The translations under genes and the position numbers were made by a program. From assembly GCA_021397835.1 (NCBI GenBank), contig JAJFZO010000028.1:558001-622000 (forward strand): DNA of 64,000 nt, given 5' to 3'. Origin of the DNA: Moringa oleifera (Eukaryota > Streptophyta > Magnoliopsida > Brassicales > Moringaceae). The notes under the pieces are model-generated. The model ran no database searches, had not been told where the DNA came from, and was given only the letters and a program-made list of their open reading frames with translations. Every line of letters starts with the position of its first letter. The first letter of the stretch is position 1. This document shows positions 21,120 through 35,369 of this stretch, one piece after another.

Positions 21120-23900
21120 GAAAATCACGCAAAACGTATGTATGGTTTTCTGATTAGAATAAAATAATAATTTGTTCATTATTATTATTTTTTAAATTAA
21201 TATAAATTTTAATTTTAAAAAAAAATTTAAAACATTCAATTTAATTGAAAATATAAAAAATTTAAAACTTAAATTATTTAAAAATAAAAATTTTACAAAA
21301 AATTAAAAATTAATAAAAAAAGTGAAAATAATGAAGCTATAAATATATTTAAAAATAATTTTGATTTATGTTGCTGTTTTAAAAAAACATAAACATGCAA
21401 TAACTCAAAAATGTAAAGAAAAATTTTAAAAAACCTTAATACAATGGACAAATTTCAAAGAAAAATATAATTAAATACAAAAATAAAATAAAATAGATTT
21501 TGTTGAAAAAGAAAATACTAAAAATAAAATAAAATATTAAATTTAAAAAGAAAATATATCGTGTAATTAAAATCATTAAAGATAAAAAAATTAATTAAAA
21601 TAAAAATTTGAAAAATAAAATGTCATAAAATCCAATATAATTCAAAGAAAATAAAAAATTAAAAAAACATATACAAAAGATTAGAAAACTAAAAAATAAA
21701 AAATGAGAAAAAATAATGCAAAATATTTTATAATTTAAACAATTGATCTTTTAAAGAAAAATATAAAATAAAAATATAACAAATCAAACAATTAAAAAAT
21801 ATAAATACAACAAAAGTATGTAGAACAAATAAATAAATGTATGTAAAAAATAAAATCAAATTTAAAAATCAAATAAGTAAAAATAAAAAATAACAAAAAA
21901 TTAAAAGCCAAATAAACTAATAAAATTGCAACCACTTTGTGATGCCTAAATTTTGTCATTTTGTATTGAAATGGTTAACGATGATAAAAATTTAAAAAAT
22001 TAAAAAATACAAAACATTATAAATAAGGTTAAAAAATAAAAGATATAAAATCAAATAAAATAAAAATTTTAAGAAAAATGAGGTTATTATAAATAATAGG
22101 TGTTAAAAAATAAAAATACTCAACAAAATAAAAAATAGATAAGAGAATTTTTTTAAAAAATCCAAAATAATTAAAAATAAGAAAAAAAAAAGAGTAAAAG
22201 AAAATCGAAGAAAATCAAGATAATACATATAAAAAAGAAAATAGTAAAGAAACTAAACCCTTTGCAAAGTAAGAAAATAGATTTTTTTGAAAAATAAAGT
22301 AGTAATAAAATAAAATAACATATAATATAAAAAATATCTCTAAAAATCATTAAACATCAAAAAATGAAAATAGAAAAAATATTATAAAATCCAAAAATAA
22401 AAAATAAAGAGACTAATTAAAAACATAAAAAATAAAAAAATAAAAACTAAAAACTAAAAATAAAATAATGTAAAACAATTGAAGAATCGTAAAATATTTT
22501 ATAAAAAATTAAAAAATAATTTTTGTTTGCATTGATTTTTAAATAAAAATATAATAAAAATAAAATAAATCAAATAATAAAAAACAAAAATCCAAAAAAT
22601 AAATAAAAATATCCAAATAAAAAATATAAAAATACAATAAAATTCAAAAAATAAAATAAATAAAAAGTAAACGAACGAAAAACTAAAACACTAACAAAAT
22701 TGCAACTACTTGGTGAGGTTTAATATTTTTTATTTTGCTGAATTAAAATAAATAAAAATGAATAAATTTTTAAAAATTTAAAAATTAAGAAGTATTAAAA
22801 ATTATTAAATAAATTTTAAAAATAAAATAAAAATAAATAAAATTTTAGAAAAACTAAATAAACTAAAAATTTTAAGAAAAATAAAGTTACTAAAAAAACT
22901 AAAAATACCCAAAAACAAATGAAAGAAGAAAATTTAAAAAATTCATTGTAATTTATATAAAATAAAAAAAAGTAAAAAAGAAAACAAAATCAAGAGAATA
23001 CATATAGAAAAAAACAATACTAAAGAAACAAAAACTCTTCGCAAACTAAGAAAATAAATTTTGTTGAAAAAAAACATAATAGAAGATAAAAAAATTAAAT
23101 ATCAAAAATGTATATCAAAAATAATTTTAAGAAATTTAAATAAAAAATAAAAAATAAAAAATAAAAAAGTAAAAGAAAATAAAGAAAATAATTGAAAAGA
23201 TGAAGAAAAACAGAAAAGATTTAAAAACTTAAAAAAATAATGTAAAATAATTTAAAACATTCCAAGAATCATACAATAATTTTTAGAAAAAATTTAAAAC
23301 CACAATTTAGATTTGCATTGATCTTTTAAAAGAACTTGTAATAAAACATAAATTAAAAAATGAAAATTTTAAAAATACAATAAAAATATAAAATTTATTC
23401 AAAATAAATAAATAAAATTATGTAATAAATAAAATAAAATAAAATTTTAAAAATAAATAAATAAATAAAATTATGTAATAAATAAAATAAAATAAAATTT
23501 TAAAAAATAAAATAAAAGTGACAAAAACTAAAAATCAAATGCACTAACAAATTTGTAACCACTTGATGAGGTTTAATATATGTTAATTTATTGAATTAAT
23601 ATAATCAAAGATGATAAAAATTCAAAAAAATTTAAAAAATAAAAATTTTTGAAAATAAAAAAATAAAGGCAAATAAAAATTTTTGTAAAATCAAATAAAC
23701 TAAAAAAAATCAAACAAAAATAATTTAAATAAAAGATCATAAGTGAAAGAAATTTAAAATACATAATAAAATAAAAATATCTATGATTTTTTATACATAT
23801 TTTTTATTTTTTAATAAAATTTATTTTCTTACTTTGCAAAGTGTTTTATTTCTTTAGTAATAAACTTTTTCTATGTATATTATTTTGATTTTATTGAAGA
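21120..23900. repeat. Extremely A+T-rich array of a ~0.8 kb dispersed repeat
   Basis: The sequence is almost entirely A/T with recurring landmarks. One contains cacttggtgaggtttaata and gatgataaaaat; it occurs near 21928, 22699 and 23548, that is every 770-850 bp. A second (cattgatcttttaaag) occurs near 21745, 22532 and 23318. A third (ctttgcaaagtaagaaaata) occurs near 22260 and 23036, and inverted near 23820-23850. This indicates at least three direct, strongly diverged units followed by an inverted piece. No coding sequence is seen. Confidence 0.8.
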
Positions 23901-26900
23901 AGTGATTCTCTTTGTCGCTCAAAATAAATTGGTAGCATATTTGTTATAAGACTTCCATATAAGAAAGTTAACAGAATAATTAAAGTTAAATATTCGGTAC
24001 TGTCAATAAATGCCTATAATGAGCTTCTTGACATAAATGTGATGTGGAGATGAAGCATTTCAATTTATGATCAAAGCTTAAGCTTTGTCCTTCAGTCTTC
24101 TCTACAAAAGCTCACACAATGAAAGCTATAGTGGTATGTAGCGAGATTAAAGTGAGAGTGATCATTATTTATAGTTTAATTAAATCTTTGCAATTCAAGT
24201 TGATGATATAATCATAAACATTATATCATTTCATGAGGCAAATAGTTATATTAGCTAATGGCATGATTGAACCTAAACTTGGTAATATGCTAATTGATTA
24301 GACCCTCCGATTATATCACTATTACTCCCCTTTAGCACTTAGACTATTATATTTACAGTCCCTCTGTATCTTCAAGCTATCATAAGATTATCAAAAAGTG
24401 CTAGTATTTTTAGATTGATGAAATTTTTTTGATTAATTACATAAAAATATTTTATTTATAATTTTAAATTAAAATTGATGAAAAAAAGATTTATACCTAT
24501 TTGAAATTTAGGTTGATATCTTCTCACATTTCAAACGTTTTAATAAATAGATTAATTTCATATTAGTTATAAATCTAATCTCATAATATAATATAAATTT
24601 AGTTATATTTTTTTCTATGAGATGTTTTTTAAGATTAATTTGATGTCAAGTTTATAATATTTTGAAATAATACAACAATTTCACCCACCAAAGTAGATAA
24701 TATCTCGATTATAAGAAATTACAAGTTTTGAACATCATCAGTAGTTTTGAAATAAAAATAATATTTTACATATTTTCATCACTAAATTTTTAGCACTAAT
24801 TTTGAACATTATCATACACATGATGGCCTTTTGATAGCACAGGGAGACAACAATCCTAATTAAGATTCTAAAGAGATTTCCATTATTTATTTATTTATCT
24901 TTTGGACAAGTCATGGTTGTTTAGTTTCACTTTAATTTGTACGGACGTATGGATAAATGTTAAAATAAAACATGTTTACTATTCAAAAGCAAAGAAGATA
25001 AGCTTACTTTATAACAGCAGAGGAATTGGAAGCCCCACAATGGCTTTTTATAAGACAAGGAAAATGAACCGTTTTACGATGCTGTTCATACATAAAACAA
25101 TCAATGAAGATAATAAAAGGGCATGGCACTAAAGTTTTGGCTTTTTATAAGATTTAAATCTCTCTTGCTTTTTGTCTTACCATTGAAAGGTGAGAACTCT
25201 TTTGATTAAACAATGTCTGATTCAACCACAATATGCCACGTGGACAAACTTCTTAGGCTAACCGTCTGACAACCTGCTGGTTTCCAACATTGCTATTTCT
25301 TTTCATTTTTCTTTAAAAAAAAGTTTACGCAATTGTATTCAGTTGCTATCCAACCCCGTTACTCAGAGCACAGCCGATTGTTCTAGAAATTAAGTGACAA
25401 CCCATTTTTTTTGTTTTAGAAAAAGGAGCTATCAAATAAATAATCATTATCTCATAATTACAAATAAATAAATAAATTATCAATTTTTTTAATTAAGAAT
25501 TTTTTATATGTTTGATAATTTAATTTTAATTTATAAAAATAAAAATTTGATGTACATGCATTGTTATCTTAATAAATTAAAGGTGTTTTTAAATAATTTT
25601 TAATTTATTAATTATATGTAAATTAAATTAAGATTATTTTTATTATTGAGATATTTAAAAAATAATTCAGATAAATACTACACTCTATTTAGAGTTCATA
25701 TATTAAATTTAAATAATTTTTGTTCATAAATTATGTTTTATCAATTTTTTAAAAAAATTTAGCACTAAAATTTTTTTAAATTTTTTTAAAATTTTTTATG
25801 ATATGTGAAAAATTATACTAAAAATTTGTTGTAAGATATTTATAATTTAAATATTTAAATATTTTATTTTTATTTTTATAAAATATGATAAATAATTTTA
25901 TATTTTTACAAATACAATGATAATCAATTTGTGATTATAATATATAGTATATTAAATGTACCACAGAAGTATAATAAAAAGTAATAAATTGATATGACAT
26001 ATAGTGATATTATTCAGAAGACTCCAAAGATCAGCATATTTATAAATTAGAAAGATGATAAATAAAAAGATAACTACTTAATTAATCAGACAGTTCAAAA
26101 TTTACTTAAAAGTGTATTCCATTACAATGCACTAATGTTTGGTTAAAAAAATAATTAAAAGTAAGACTCCAGAGTTTGAAAATATAATCGTGACTTTCAT
26201 GCACCCACTTAATTTGAAGTAACAAAATTATGACACAAAAAAACATACTTATTAACTAAAATTTGTGTTTAGAGCTGGCTTTGAATTTGTATAAGGTGTA
26301 ATGATTATGATATTTTAGATTTATTTTTTTAAAAAATTAATTTAAATGTTTAATATAATCTTAAATTTATATATAAATTATATTAAAATTTCAAATAAAT
26401 ATTATTTAAATTTTTTAAAAATATTTTATTTCACATTTTTATTTTAAATTTCAATATATTTTCAAATATATATTATGATTTATAAAAGTTAATCAAATTA
26501 AATATTGACTTAAATTTTTATAAAAATTAAATATATTTTATTGTTGGAATACTTATATTCAAATAAATTTTATAATTTATTTTGAGTAAATTATTTAATT
26601 TTAAATAATTTTTTACTCTTGATTTATTTATTATAAATTTTTATTTTTTATTATAAATTTTTTAAAAATTTTAGTATTTAAAAAATTTTAAAAAATTTTA
26701 TGATGTTAATTTAAATATTAGTTTATATTCATAAAAAATAAATCAAAATTTATAGTATAAATTTCTCAATTTGAATCTTTTTAAATTTTAAATTTTTTGA
26801 TAAAATCTAATTTGATTATTTTTTATTAATCAAATTTATCTAAAAATATTATAAATTTAAAATTTCTAAAAATATATTATAAAATTTCAAAAAGGTTAAA

Positions 26901-27600
26901 AATATTTTTTAAAATTTTTAAATAATATTTATTTTAAATTTATTATATAAATTTTATTTTTTTATAAAATTTAATTTCAATTTTAAAATCAAATAAAAAA
27001 TAAGTCAAAGGCGGCTTTGCTTGTGCCTAAGTGGAATCAAGGTGAAAACGGTATCCAGTACAATGCCCCATGACATAATGCACACATGAGTGAATAAGAA
27101 TCTCTCTGTATATACGCTGATTATAATATAACAAACTGCATGCATGGAAGCTCAAGGACTAACCCTGGGGCCCTATTGCCAAACCTTTGTGCCACAAAAC
27201 AGCAGCCGCTTTCCTCCTTGTTCTTCACCCGTTAACCACCTCTACCTTATGTCCCCAAAACCATGCAAGTGCCCCGGTGTGGGGTCCCTAACCTACGAGG
27301 CCTGGAGGGCGTAGTGGGTGACGAGATGGGTCACGCCCATTTTTAGTGAATGTGGAAGCTTAGAGAAGAGAGGTCAAGTGGGCCAACCTAAAAAAAAGCC
27401 ATTCATTTGCTTTATTGAAAGACCAGAGTCGGTGGTCTGCTGACCATGATGCTTCTTAACTTTCCCTTAATGGCAATTACTGTCAAAGTAAGAAAAAACT
27501 TATTAAGATATGATTGCTAATTATGTGACTTAATTAAATTACACAAATATTATTAAAATGCTAATTGTGAACAATTCTCTTCTTTTTGATTCAATTATGA
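23900..27600. other. A+T-rich intergenic DNA between the two arrays
   Basis: I see no recognisable gene. A + frame at 24902-25132 (MDKSWLFSFTLICTDVW...) has no family match. A palindromic CCACGTGG (G-box core) at 25236-25243 is isolated. At about 27000-27480 the base composition becomes more balanced (including the phrases gtgccccggtgtggggtcc and gggtcacgccc), but I find no open frame or repeat ends there. It may be a remnant of an insertion or of genic DNA. Confidence 0.6.
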
Positions 27601-30600
27601 ACTTCACGCTTAATTAATTTAAAAAGAAAAACTAAAGAGATTAGAAAACATTAAAACATATAAAATATAAAATATAAAATAATTCATAATTTAAAATAAC
27701 TCAAGAATCATAAAATAATTTATAAAAAATAAAAATAATTTTGATTTACATTGATCTTTCAAAGAAAATATAATAAAAATACAATAAATCAACAATAAAA
27801 AATATAAATACAATAAAAATATAATACATATGTAAAATAAATAAATAAAAAGTATGTAAAATATAAAATAAAATTCAAAAATTAGATAAATAAAAAACAC
27901 AAAATAACAAAAACAACCAAAATCAAATAAACTAATAAAATTGCAGCCACTTGGCAAGTCTAATATTTTTTATTTTATTGTATTAAAGTAGTCAAAGATG
28001 ATAAAAATTAAAAAAAATTAAAAATATAAAAAATTTATAGACAAGGTTAAAAAAATTAAAGAAAATAAAGTTACTAAAAAAATAAAATCTAGAAAATAAA
28101 AATGCTCAACAAAAAAAATAAATATGAGAGAAAAAATTTTAAAAAACCTAAAGTAACAAAAAAATTAAAAATTAAAAATTTTTAATAAAATCACAATACT
28201 ACATAAAAAAAAGGCAATCATAAAGAAACTAAGCTCTTTGCCAAGAAAGAAAATAGATATTTTTTATAATTTTTTTATTGATATTTTTCAAAAATTTATA
28301 ATTTTTTAGTTTTATGTCATCTTTGACTACTTAATTCAACAAAATAAAAAATTTTAGCCTCACCAAGTGATTGCAATTTTCTTATTTTATTTGTGTTTTA
28401 GCTATTTTTTACTTTTTATTTTTTATTCATTTGAGTTTTAAATCTTATTTTAATTTTTATACTTTTATTTATTTATTTATTTTAGATATTTTTATATTTT
28501 TATTTTTACTGTTTAATTTATTATATTTTTAATACATTTTTCTTTAAAAGATCAATGCAAATATAATTTTAATTTTTTGATAGAATATTTTCTGACTCTT
28601 GAATTGTTTTGAATTATTTTGCATTATGTTTCCTTTTTTTCAATTTCTTTGATTTATTATATTTTTTATTTAATTTTAAATTTTAAATTTTATGATTTTC
28701 TTTGATATATTTTTGCTTTTATTTATTTTTTCTTCCATTTTCTTTTTTAATAAAATTTATTTTCTTACTCTATGAAGGGTGTTGTTTCTTTACTATTGTC
28801 TTTTTTTTACCATGTATTGTATTGATTTTGTTAGATTTTTTTTTTTACTTTTTTCTTACAAATGTATATATATTTTTATTTTATTATGTACTTTTAGTTT
28901 CTTTCATTTGTTTTCTTTTAGTCAAATTATTTTTTTATTTTTTTGATTTTACAAGATTTTTTATTTGCTTCTACTTTATTTTCTTTTATTTTTCAATTTT
29001 TTTGTATTTTTGTATTTTTTTTGAATTTTTATCATCTTTGATTACTATAATTTAGTAAATTAACAAATATTATACTCACGTGGTCAAATTTTGCTCGTAT
29101 ATTTAATTTTTAATTTTTTAATTTTTTTGTTATTTTAGTTTTTATTTCATTATTTTGGATATTTTTTATATTTTTATTGTATTTTTAAATTTTTTAAATT
29201 TTAATTTATTATAATTTTCTTTAAAAAATCAATGCAAATCTAAATGTGTTTTAAAGTCTTTTTTATAGAACTTTTTATGATTCTTGAATTGTTTTAAATT
29301 ATTTTATATTATTTTTTTCATTTTTTATTTTTTTTTTGAGTTTTCTAATCTTTTGTGTTTTTTCTTTTTTTCAATTATCCTCCTTTTTTTAATTTTTTGG
29401 ATTTTGATAAATTTTATTTTTCTATTTCTATCTTTTTGATGCTTTTCCTTTTTATGATTTTTCTTGATATATATATTTTATATTTTATTTTGTTTTATCT
29501 TTTATTTTTTTCAACAAAATCTATTTTTTTTACTTTGCAAAGAGTTTATTTCTTTACCATTGCCTTTTTTCATATATATAGTTCTGATTTTGTTGGATTT
29601 TTTTTTTTACTTTTCTTATTTCTTTTAGTTACTTTGAGTTTTTATTTTTTATTTATATTTTATTTTTTTGATATTTTTAGTTTACTTATTTTCTCTTAGT
29701 AACTTCATATTTCTTAGATTTTTTTAGTTTATTTGGTTTTTAAGTTTATTTATTTTATTTTATTTTATTTTATCAAGTTTTTATATTTTAAAAAAATATT
29801 ATTTTTTATTTTTTATGTTTTAATTCAACAAATCAGCATGAATAAGTTTGGTTATGAATTTTAATTTATTCTTATTTTTTTAACAGATATTTGGGTAGGA
29901 GGAAGATTTCCTTAGGAAATTTGATAAACAGGTTAATATAATTTTATACTTTTTATGTTAATTATAATATAAAAATAATATTTCATATTTTTATTAATTT
30001 TTTTAAAAAATAAAGTTAGATTTTATTAAGAAAAATAAGTATGTTATAGTTTAATTCATTATATAACTTCATCAATCAAAATAAACAAAACACTCATACA
30101 AAAAAAACACTTGAAGATGAAAAATTAAACAAAAAAATTTATAAATAACATTAATGTAAAATAAATGTGAAACTCAAAATCAAATAAACTTGTAAAATTG
30201 CAACTACTTGGTGAGGTCTAATATTTTTTATTTTTTTGTATTAAACTAGTCAAAGATGATAAAAATTTTAAAAAATATAAAATATAAAAAATTTATAAAC
30301 AAGGTTAAAAAATAAAAGCAAATAAAAAAATCAAATAAAATAAAAAACTAAGAAAAAAGTTACTAAAAAAATAAGTGCTACAAAATAAAAATACACAACA
30401 AAATAAAACCATAAATATGAGACTTTTTTTTTTTGAAAAAAACCCAAAGCAACTTAAAAAATTTAAAAAAGTAAAAAAAATCCAGCAAAATCAATACAGT
30501 ACGTATAAAAAGGAGAATAATAAAGAAACTAAACATTTTGCAAAGCAAAAAAAGAAAATAAATTTTTTTAAAAAATATTAAACAATAAAATTAAACATAA

Positions 30601-31130
30601 AAAATTAAAAAATCACAAAATAAAATTTGGAAAATTTTTACTAATCCAAAAAAATAAAAGAAAATAAAAAGAATAATTAAAAAACTTAAAAAATAAAAAA
30701 TAAAGAATAATATAATATAAACTAATTTAAAAAAATTGAAGAATCATAAAACATTCTATAAAAAATTAAAAAAATTTTGCATTGATTTTTTAAAGAGAAA
30801 TGCAAAGAGTTTTGTTTTTTCATTATCCTTTTTTTTACATGTGTTTTCTTATTTTTTATTTTCTTACTCTTATTTTCTTATTTTCTTTCAATTACTTTAG
30901 ATTTTTAATTTTTTTTCTTACATACATTTTTTTAGAATTTTATTGTGTATTTTTAATTTCTTTCTCTGATTTCTTTTAGTAACTTTATTTTTCTTGGATT
31001 ATTTTATTATTTTATTTTATTCTTTATATCTTTATATTTTTATTTTATTTTATTTTATATATGAAAATTATTTTATGATTTTTGTGTTTTTTAATTTTTT
31101 ATGAAATTTTTGTTCTTTTTTTTGTGTGTT
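27600..31130. repeat. Second A+T-rich array with inverted units
   Basis: The same landmarks as in 21120-23900 recur. They are direct near 27752, 27938 and 30196, and inverted near 28312-28375, 28541, 29033-29085, 29220 and 29510-29560. The array switches orientation between about 28010 and 28310, forming an imperfect inverted repeat, and switches back before 30196. The long F-rich frames at 28702-29055 and 29355-29699 are products of T-rich composition on this strand. Confidence 0.8.
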
Positions 31131-32113
31131 TTGCATGTTTTTTGTATGAAATGTTCAGATATCATTACAAAGTAACGATATGGATGGTTAATGACCTATT
31201 TTTTTCCCTATAACTAGAAAATATTGTAAATTCACCCGATACTGATTAAGAGCATAAATAATCGTAAACGAAAGGGCTTGATAATCATGTTATTAAAAGT
31301 TCATTGTAGATGATTGTTTTATTCAAAGCACTAATCAAAATATATGCTTTGCAAGCCATCACCTATATTTTGGTTTCATCATTTCATTATGAACCAACTG
31401 TAAGATGGTAAATCTTTCTCCATTGTGAAAAGAAAAACTCCACTCATCCTAATGCAAGCATCTAATTTGCATATATTGACAAAAAATGACTAATGATAAT
31501 TATAGTTACTTTCTTACCTTTAAAACATTTGTTTATAATGCTTTGATTCACAATATAGATAAAGAATAAAAACAATTGAATAGTGAAAATACAATTTTAT
31601 TTTATTTACTTGAATGAACATAAAAAAAAGGAAAAAAAAAAAGAGATAATATTTGATCAGAGAAAAATGGAATAGAAAAAGGCAACACTTATATGAACTC
31701 CACTCATTCCTCCTTCTTTCACTCCATTTTATCTACAATTTGAACAAAAATATGTACCAATTTTGTTGATGATTTCTGAAAATTTAGGAAGAACTCCTGA
31801 TTTAAAGATAATAAATGTAACATAAGGATATTTAATAATTTTTAAAAAATAATTTTTATTTTAAAAATTATTAAACATCTTTTATTTGAAAAAGATATTA
31901 TTCCTAAGTTTTCTTTTTGGTTCTTATTTTTTAAAAAAATTATAATTTTTTATGTGATGATGAAAATCTAGCAATTCAAATTTAGTCAATAAAAAAGTTC
32001 AAAAGAAATACGCTATTTTTAAAATTATGATAATATCAAAAGTTATCTTTTTAATTTTTTAAATTAAACAATTTCACATTTTTATTTTAAAAAACTTTTG
32101 ATGGATAATAAAT

Positions 32114-32163
<50 letters not shown>

Positions 32164-35100
32164 TCAATCAAATATTAGATTATAAATGGTTAACTCATGG
32201 CACAATTTGTATTTTACGTTTCTTTAATTTTAAATTTTATTTTTAAAAATAAAAAATAATATAAAAATTAATTAAGTCCATTATTATTTAAATGTAAATT
32301 TGAAAATTATTGTAACCATTTTATCAACATAAACATAAATTAATATTACTTTTTTATAATTCTTTATTTAGTTTATTAAAAATATCACATTTATTTTGTA
32401 TTAATGTTATTTATAAATTTTTATATTTATTTCTTTTCATTATAGTAGTATGAAAATATTAGAGACTCCAAAAAGACCCATAAAGCAACAAGCAACTGTT
32501 AAGTTATTAATGCAAAAAAAAGTCAATTATAACGACAAAGCACTCGGAACCTGCACTACTCGATTAGATTCATAGGCAGACATACTACTACCACATTATT
32601 ACTGCTTGATTCTTTAACCAAACTCCATATGTTCTTAAAGTGAATACTTTGATTCCTTACAACTATTTTTAATGAAAGCTAAGTGTTATTACCTCTTGCA
32701 ATGATACAATAGGTTTTGCATTAACATCAATCATTTAGTGATAGTTAAGATTTTATTGTCACATTACATAAGTTATGTCTAAGTTTTAACAAGTTAGAAT
32801 TATGAATAAGACTTTGGACAATGCATTATTTGGTGTAAAATCAAATTCAAGATTTAAAAGTGAATGACCCACTAACTAGATAGGACCATAAATTATTACT
32901 AAACAGAACATATACCCAATTGTGCAAGTTTTCAGACAAGACCCCTAAAATATTACTAAATAAAATAAATACCAAACTGTTCAAACTCTCAAAGACGTTA
33001 AAAAATAAACAAAAAAAAAAAACAGTATCATTGGTGAGATTTTATTTTTGGGGCTAATTTATGATTGGTGCAAGCTCACATAGTGCTATTTTTTCCACAA
33101 CCAAAGCACCTTCTTTTTTTGAGCTTAAAAGGGCCTATTTGACCGTTTTATACTGAACAAAAGCATTTTGCTTTAGCTAATGGAGTTGGTAAAGCTTTAA
33201 CTCTAATCCTTAATAAAAAAAAATGCAATATCTTCTTGCTTTTGAAAAACTATTATTACCAAATAGGAAGACATTAATCTTTATCACACTTGTAGGGTGT
33301 TTACTGTTATATCTATCAGTTTTGTCTTTAGTTTTTCTTCCTCTGTTTTCATATGCTTTTGTTGCTAAATTGGTATCCTTTGTCAAAGACATTCTAATGC
33401 TAATCTCATGTCTCCATTTTCTTTCCCCAATAATAATTTTCTAGTCAACATTAATAAATTAATGTCACATGCTTCTCATCCCAACGCGGTATGTCTCAAA
33501 TGACCAATTTAACCCCACCATCTTTTTTTTTTAAAAATATAGCTATTCAACTTGGTTGTATTTCATTTCTTAATTTAATTGGTTGTGATCATCATCCCTT
33601 ATATCTTGCAATTTTGAAAGATATGCATAAAATTATGATACCATACTCTTGAAAATTTATAAGTTATTAATATGAACATGAGATATTGGTTGATATGAGC
33701 AAAGAAGTCGTTAGACTAATATAATTATACAAAAATCTCGCATCTTATGATTTTAGTTTTTGATTTAATAGTTTAATATTAGATAACTATGTAGTAAGGT
33801 CAAATTCATTAGATAAGGATGTTTAGATTTTAATGTGTATAGCCATCTATTTACTAACATACATAAACAGTAGAGTTATGCACAAGACCCATTTAGTATA
33901 TTATGTAATTCAAGTAGCTTTGAATTTTCGAAAAATGTCTTGATCTTGATTAGGATCACAAGGGTATGAGTCCCTTTCATCAAATGTCATGTTGGGATAT
34001 TGCTTTCATCATCTTAAGTTTCCTTCTTTAATTTCAATTTTAATATTTCAATTAAGATTAGGTGTGTTAGGTCCGCCATTGCTCATTACTACCATTTAAG
34101 TTTTTCTGTCCCTATTAACTTCCTATATCAACCACCATTTTGTTTACCCAAATTTGCAAAACGAAGAAAACAAGAATTTCACAATCCAGTTCAAGTCTTT
34201 CTTTATTTGGATGTGATAAACTTTTGCTTTCTTGTTATTAAATTAACGTATATATTATTATATATAAGATATTCATTTTTGTTTTAGTTCAATTTAACTT
34301 GAAATATCAACACTAGCTATACTTTTAATAATTAAATTTAGCACAATCTTAACACAATTCAAATTTGACTTAAATATTCTAAACTAACAAATTAAAACAT
34401 ATTAGACTTTGAGAGAAACTCATCATTTAAATTAAATCTACTATATTTAAAAGTCACGCTAGAAATTAAAAGACGATATCTATAAACAAAAATAATATTA
34501 ACTTTTAATTAATTTTTAATTTTAAAAATTATAAAATTATAAGATATAGTATTATTAAGTTATATTTTTTTAATTTTTTCTATTTGATGGATTATTCATA
34601 ATTCAAGTTTAATTTTTTTTTAAGAATATACAATCTTGACGATGCTATTTTGATTTTTGTTTTATTACAAGTTAAATACATTTATAAAATATAAAAAGTC
34701 AAAAATTTACTTATTATAAGATGAAACTTATTTAACATGTTAGGCGTGAAAGAAAAGTTCATGATAGGGCTATTAGAATATTATTACTGTACTGTACTAC
34801 ACAATAGGATGGCTTTATGTTCCTTTACTTTATGTTCAATGGTTTCATAGATTTACCACTTGTGAACATGCAGCAGTATAGCGAAACAAACCAAGCCATC
34901 AATAAGAATGATCGCGATCCTATGAAATAACACTGAATAATCCATTCGACTGCATGGCAATTCTAGATAAACTTAAAACTAAAGTCCCACTTTAGAATCT
35001 CATCGGCATAGAGTCCTCACTTTCGATTTTTTGAATCATGTGCCTCATTACTACTAAATTATAACAAAAAAAAAAAAAAATTTACCGCCTTACACAACCA

Positions 35101-35340
35101 TTAGCCATGTCAAGATTGGGCTAGTATGGTGCACATCATACTGTCTGCCACCATCGGATTAGCACGTCACACAACTTACCTTTGACTTACAAAAATACCC
35201 TTCATCACATTGTCGTTTTTTACCATTATGTCCTTCAAGCTTTTGAATTAGCATGTTGTGATTAGCTCTAGCACCATTCATGATCTAGGATTATATTTTG
35301 TTGTTATTTTTTTATAAATTTTTTTTAAAGAAAAGAATAT
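31131..35340. other. A+T-rich intergenic DNA, no gene seen
   Basis: About 4.2 kb without recognisable protein motifs. A pair of overlapping opposite frames at 33210-33444 (+ reading MQYLLAFEKLLLPNRK) is hydrophobic and unassigned. The only clear repeat is the TA microsatellite at 32113-32160. Nothing here matches the duplicated module. Confidence 0.6.
32113..32160. repeat. (TA)n microsatellite
   Basis: About 48 bp of nearly pure TA dinucleotides with one acatatat interruption near the start. Confidence 0.97.
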
Positions 35341-35369
35341 TCGTTAAAGTTTCTAAGCTTACTTGGTTG

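Noticed and set aside
28702..29699. F-rich open frames as genes
   Set aside because: They lie in the A+T-rich array and are explained by composition. The landmarks of the non-coding repeat run through them.
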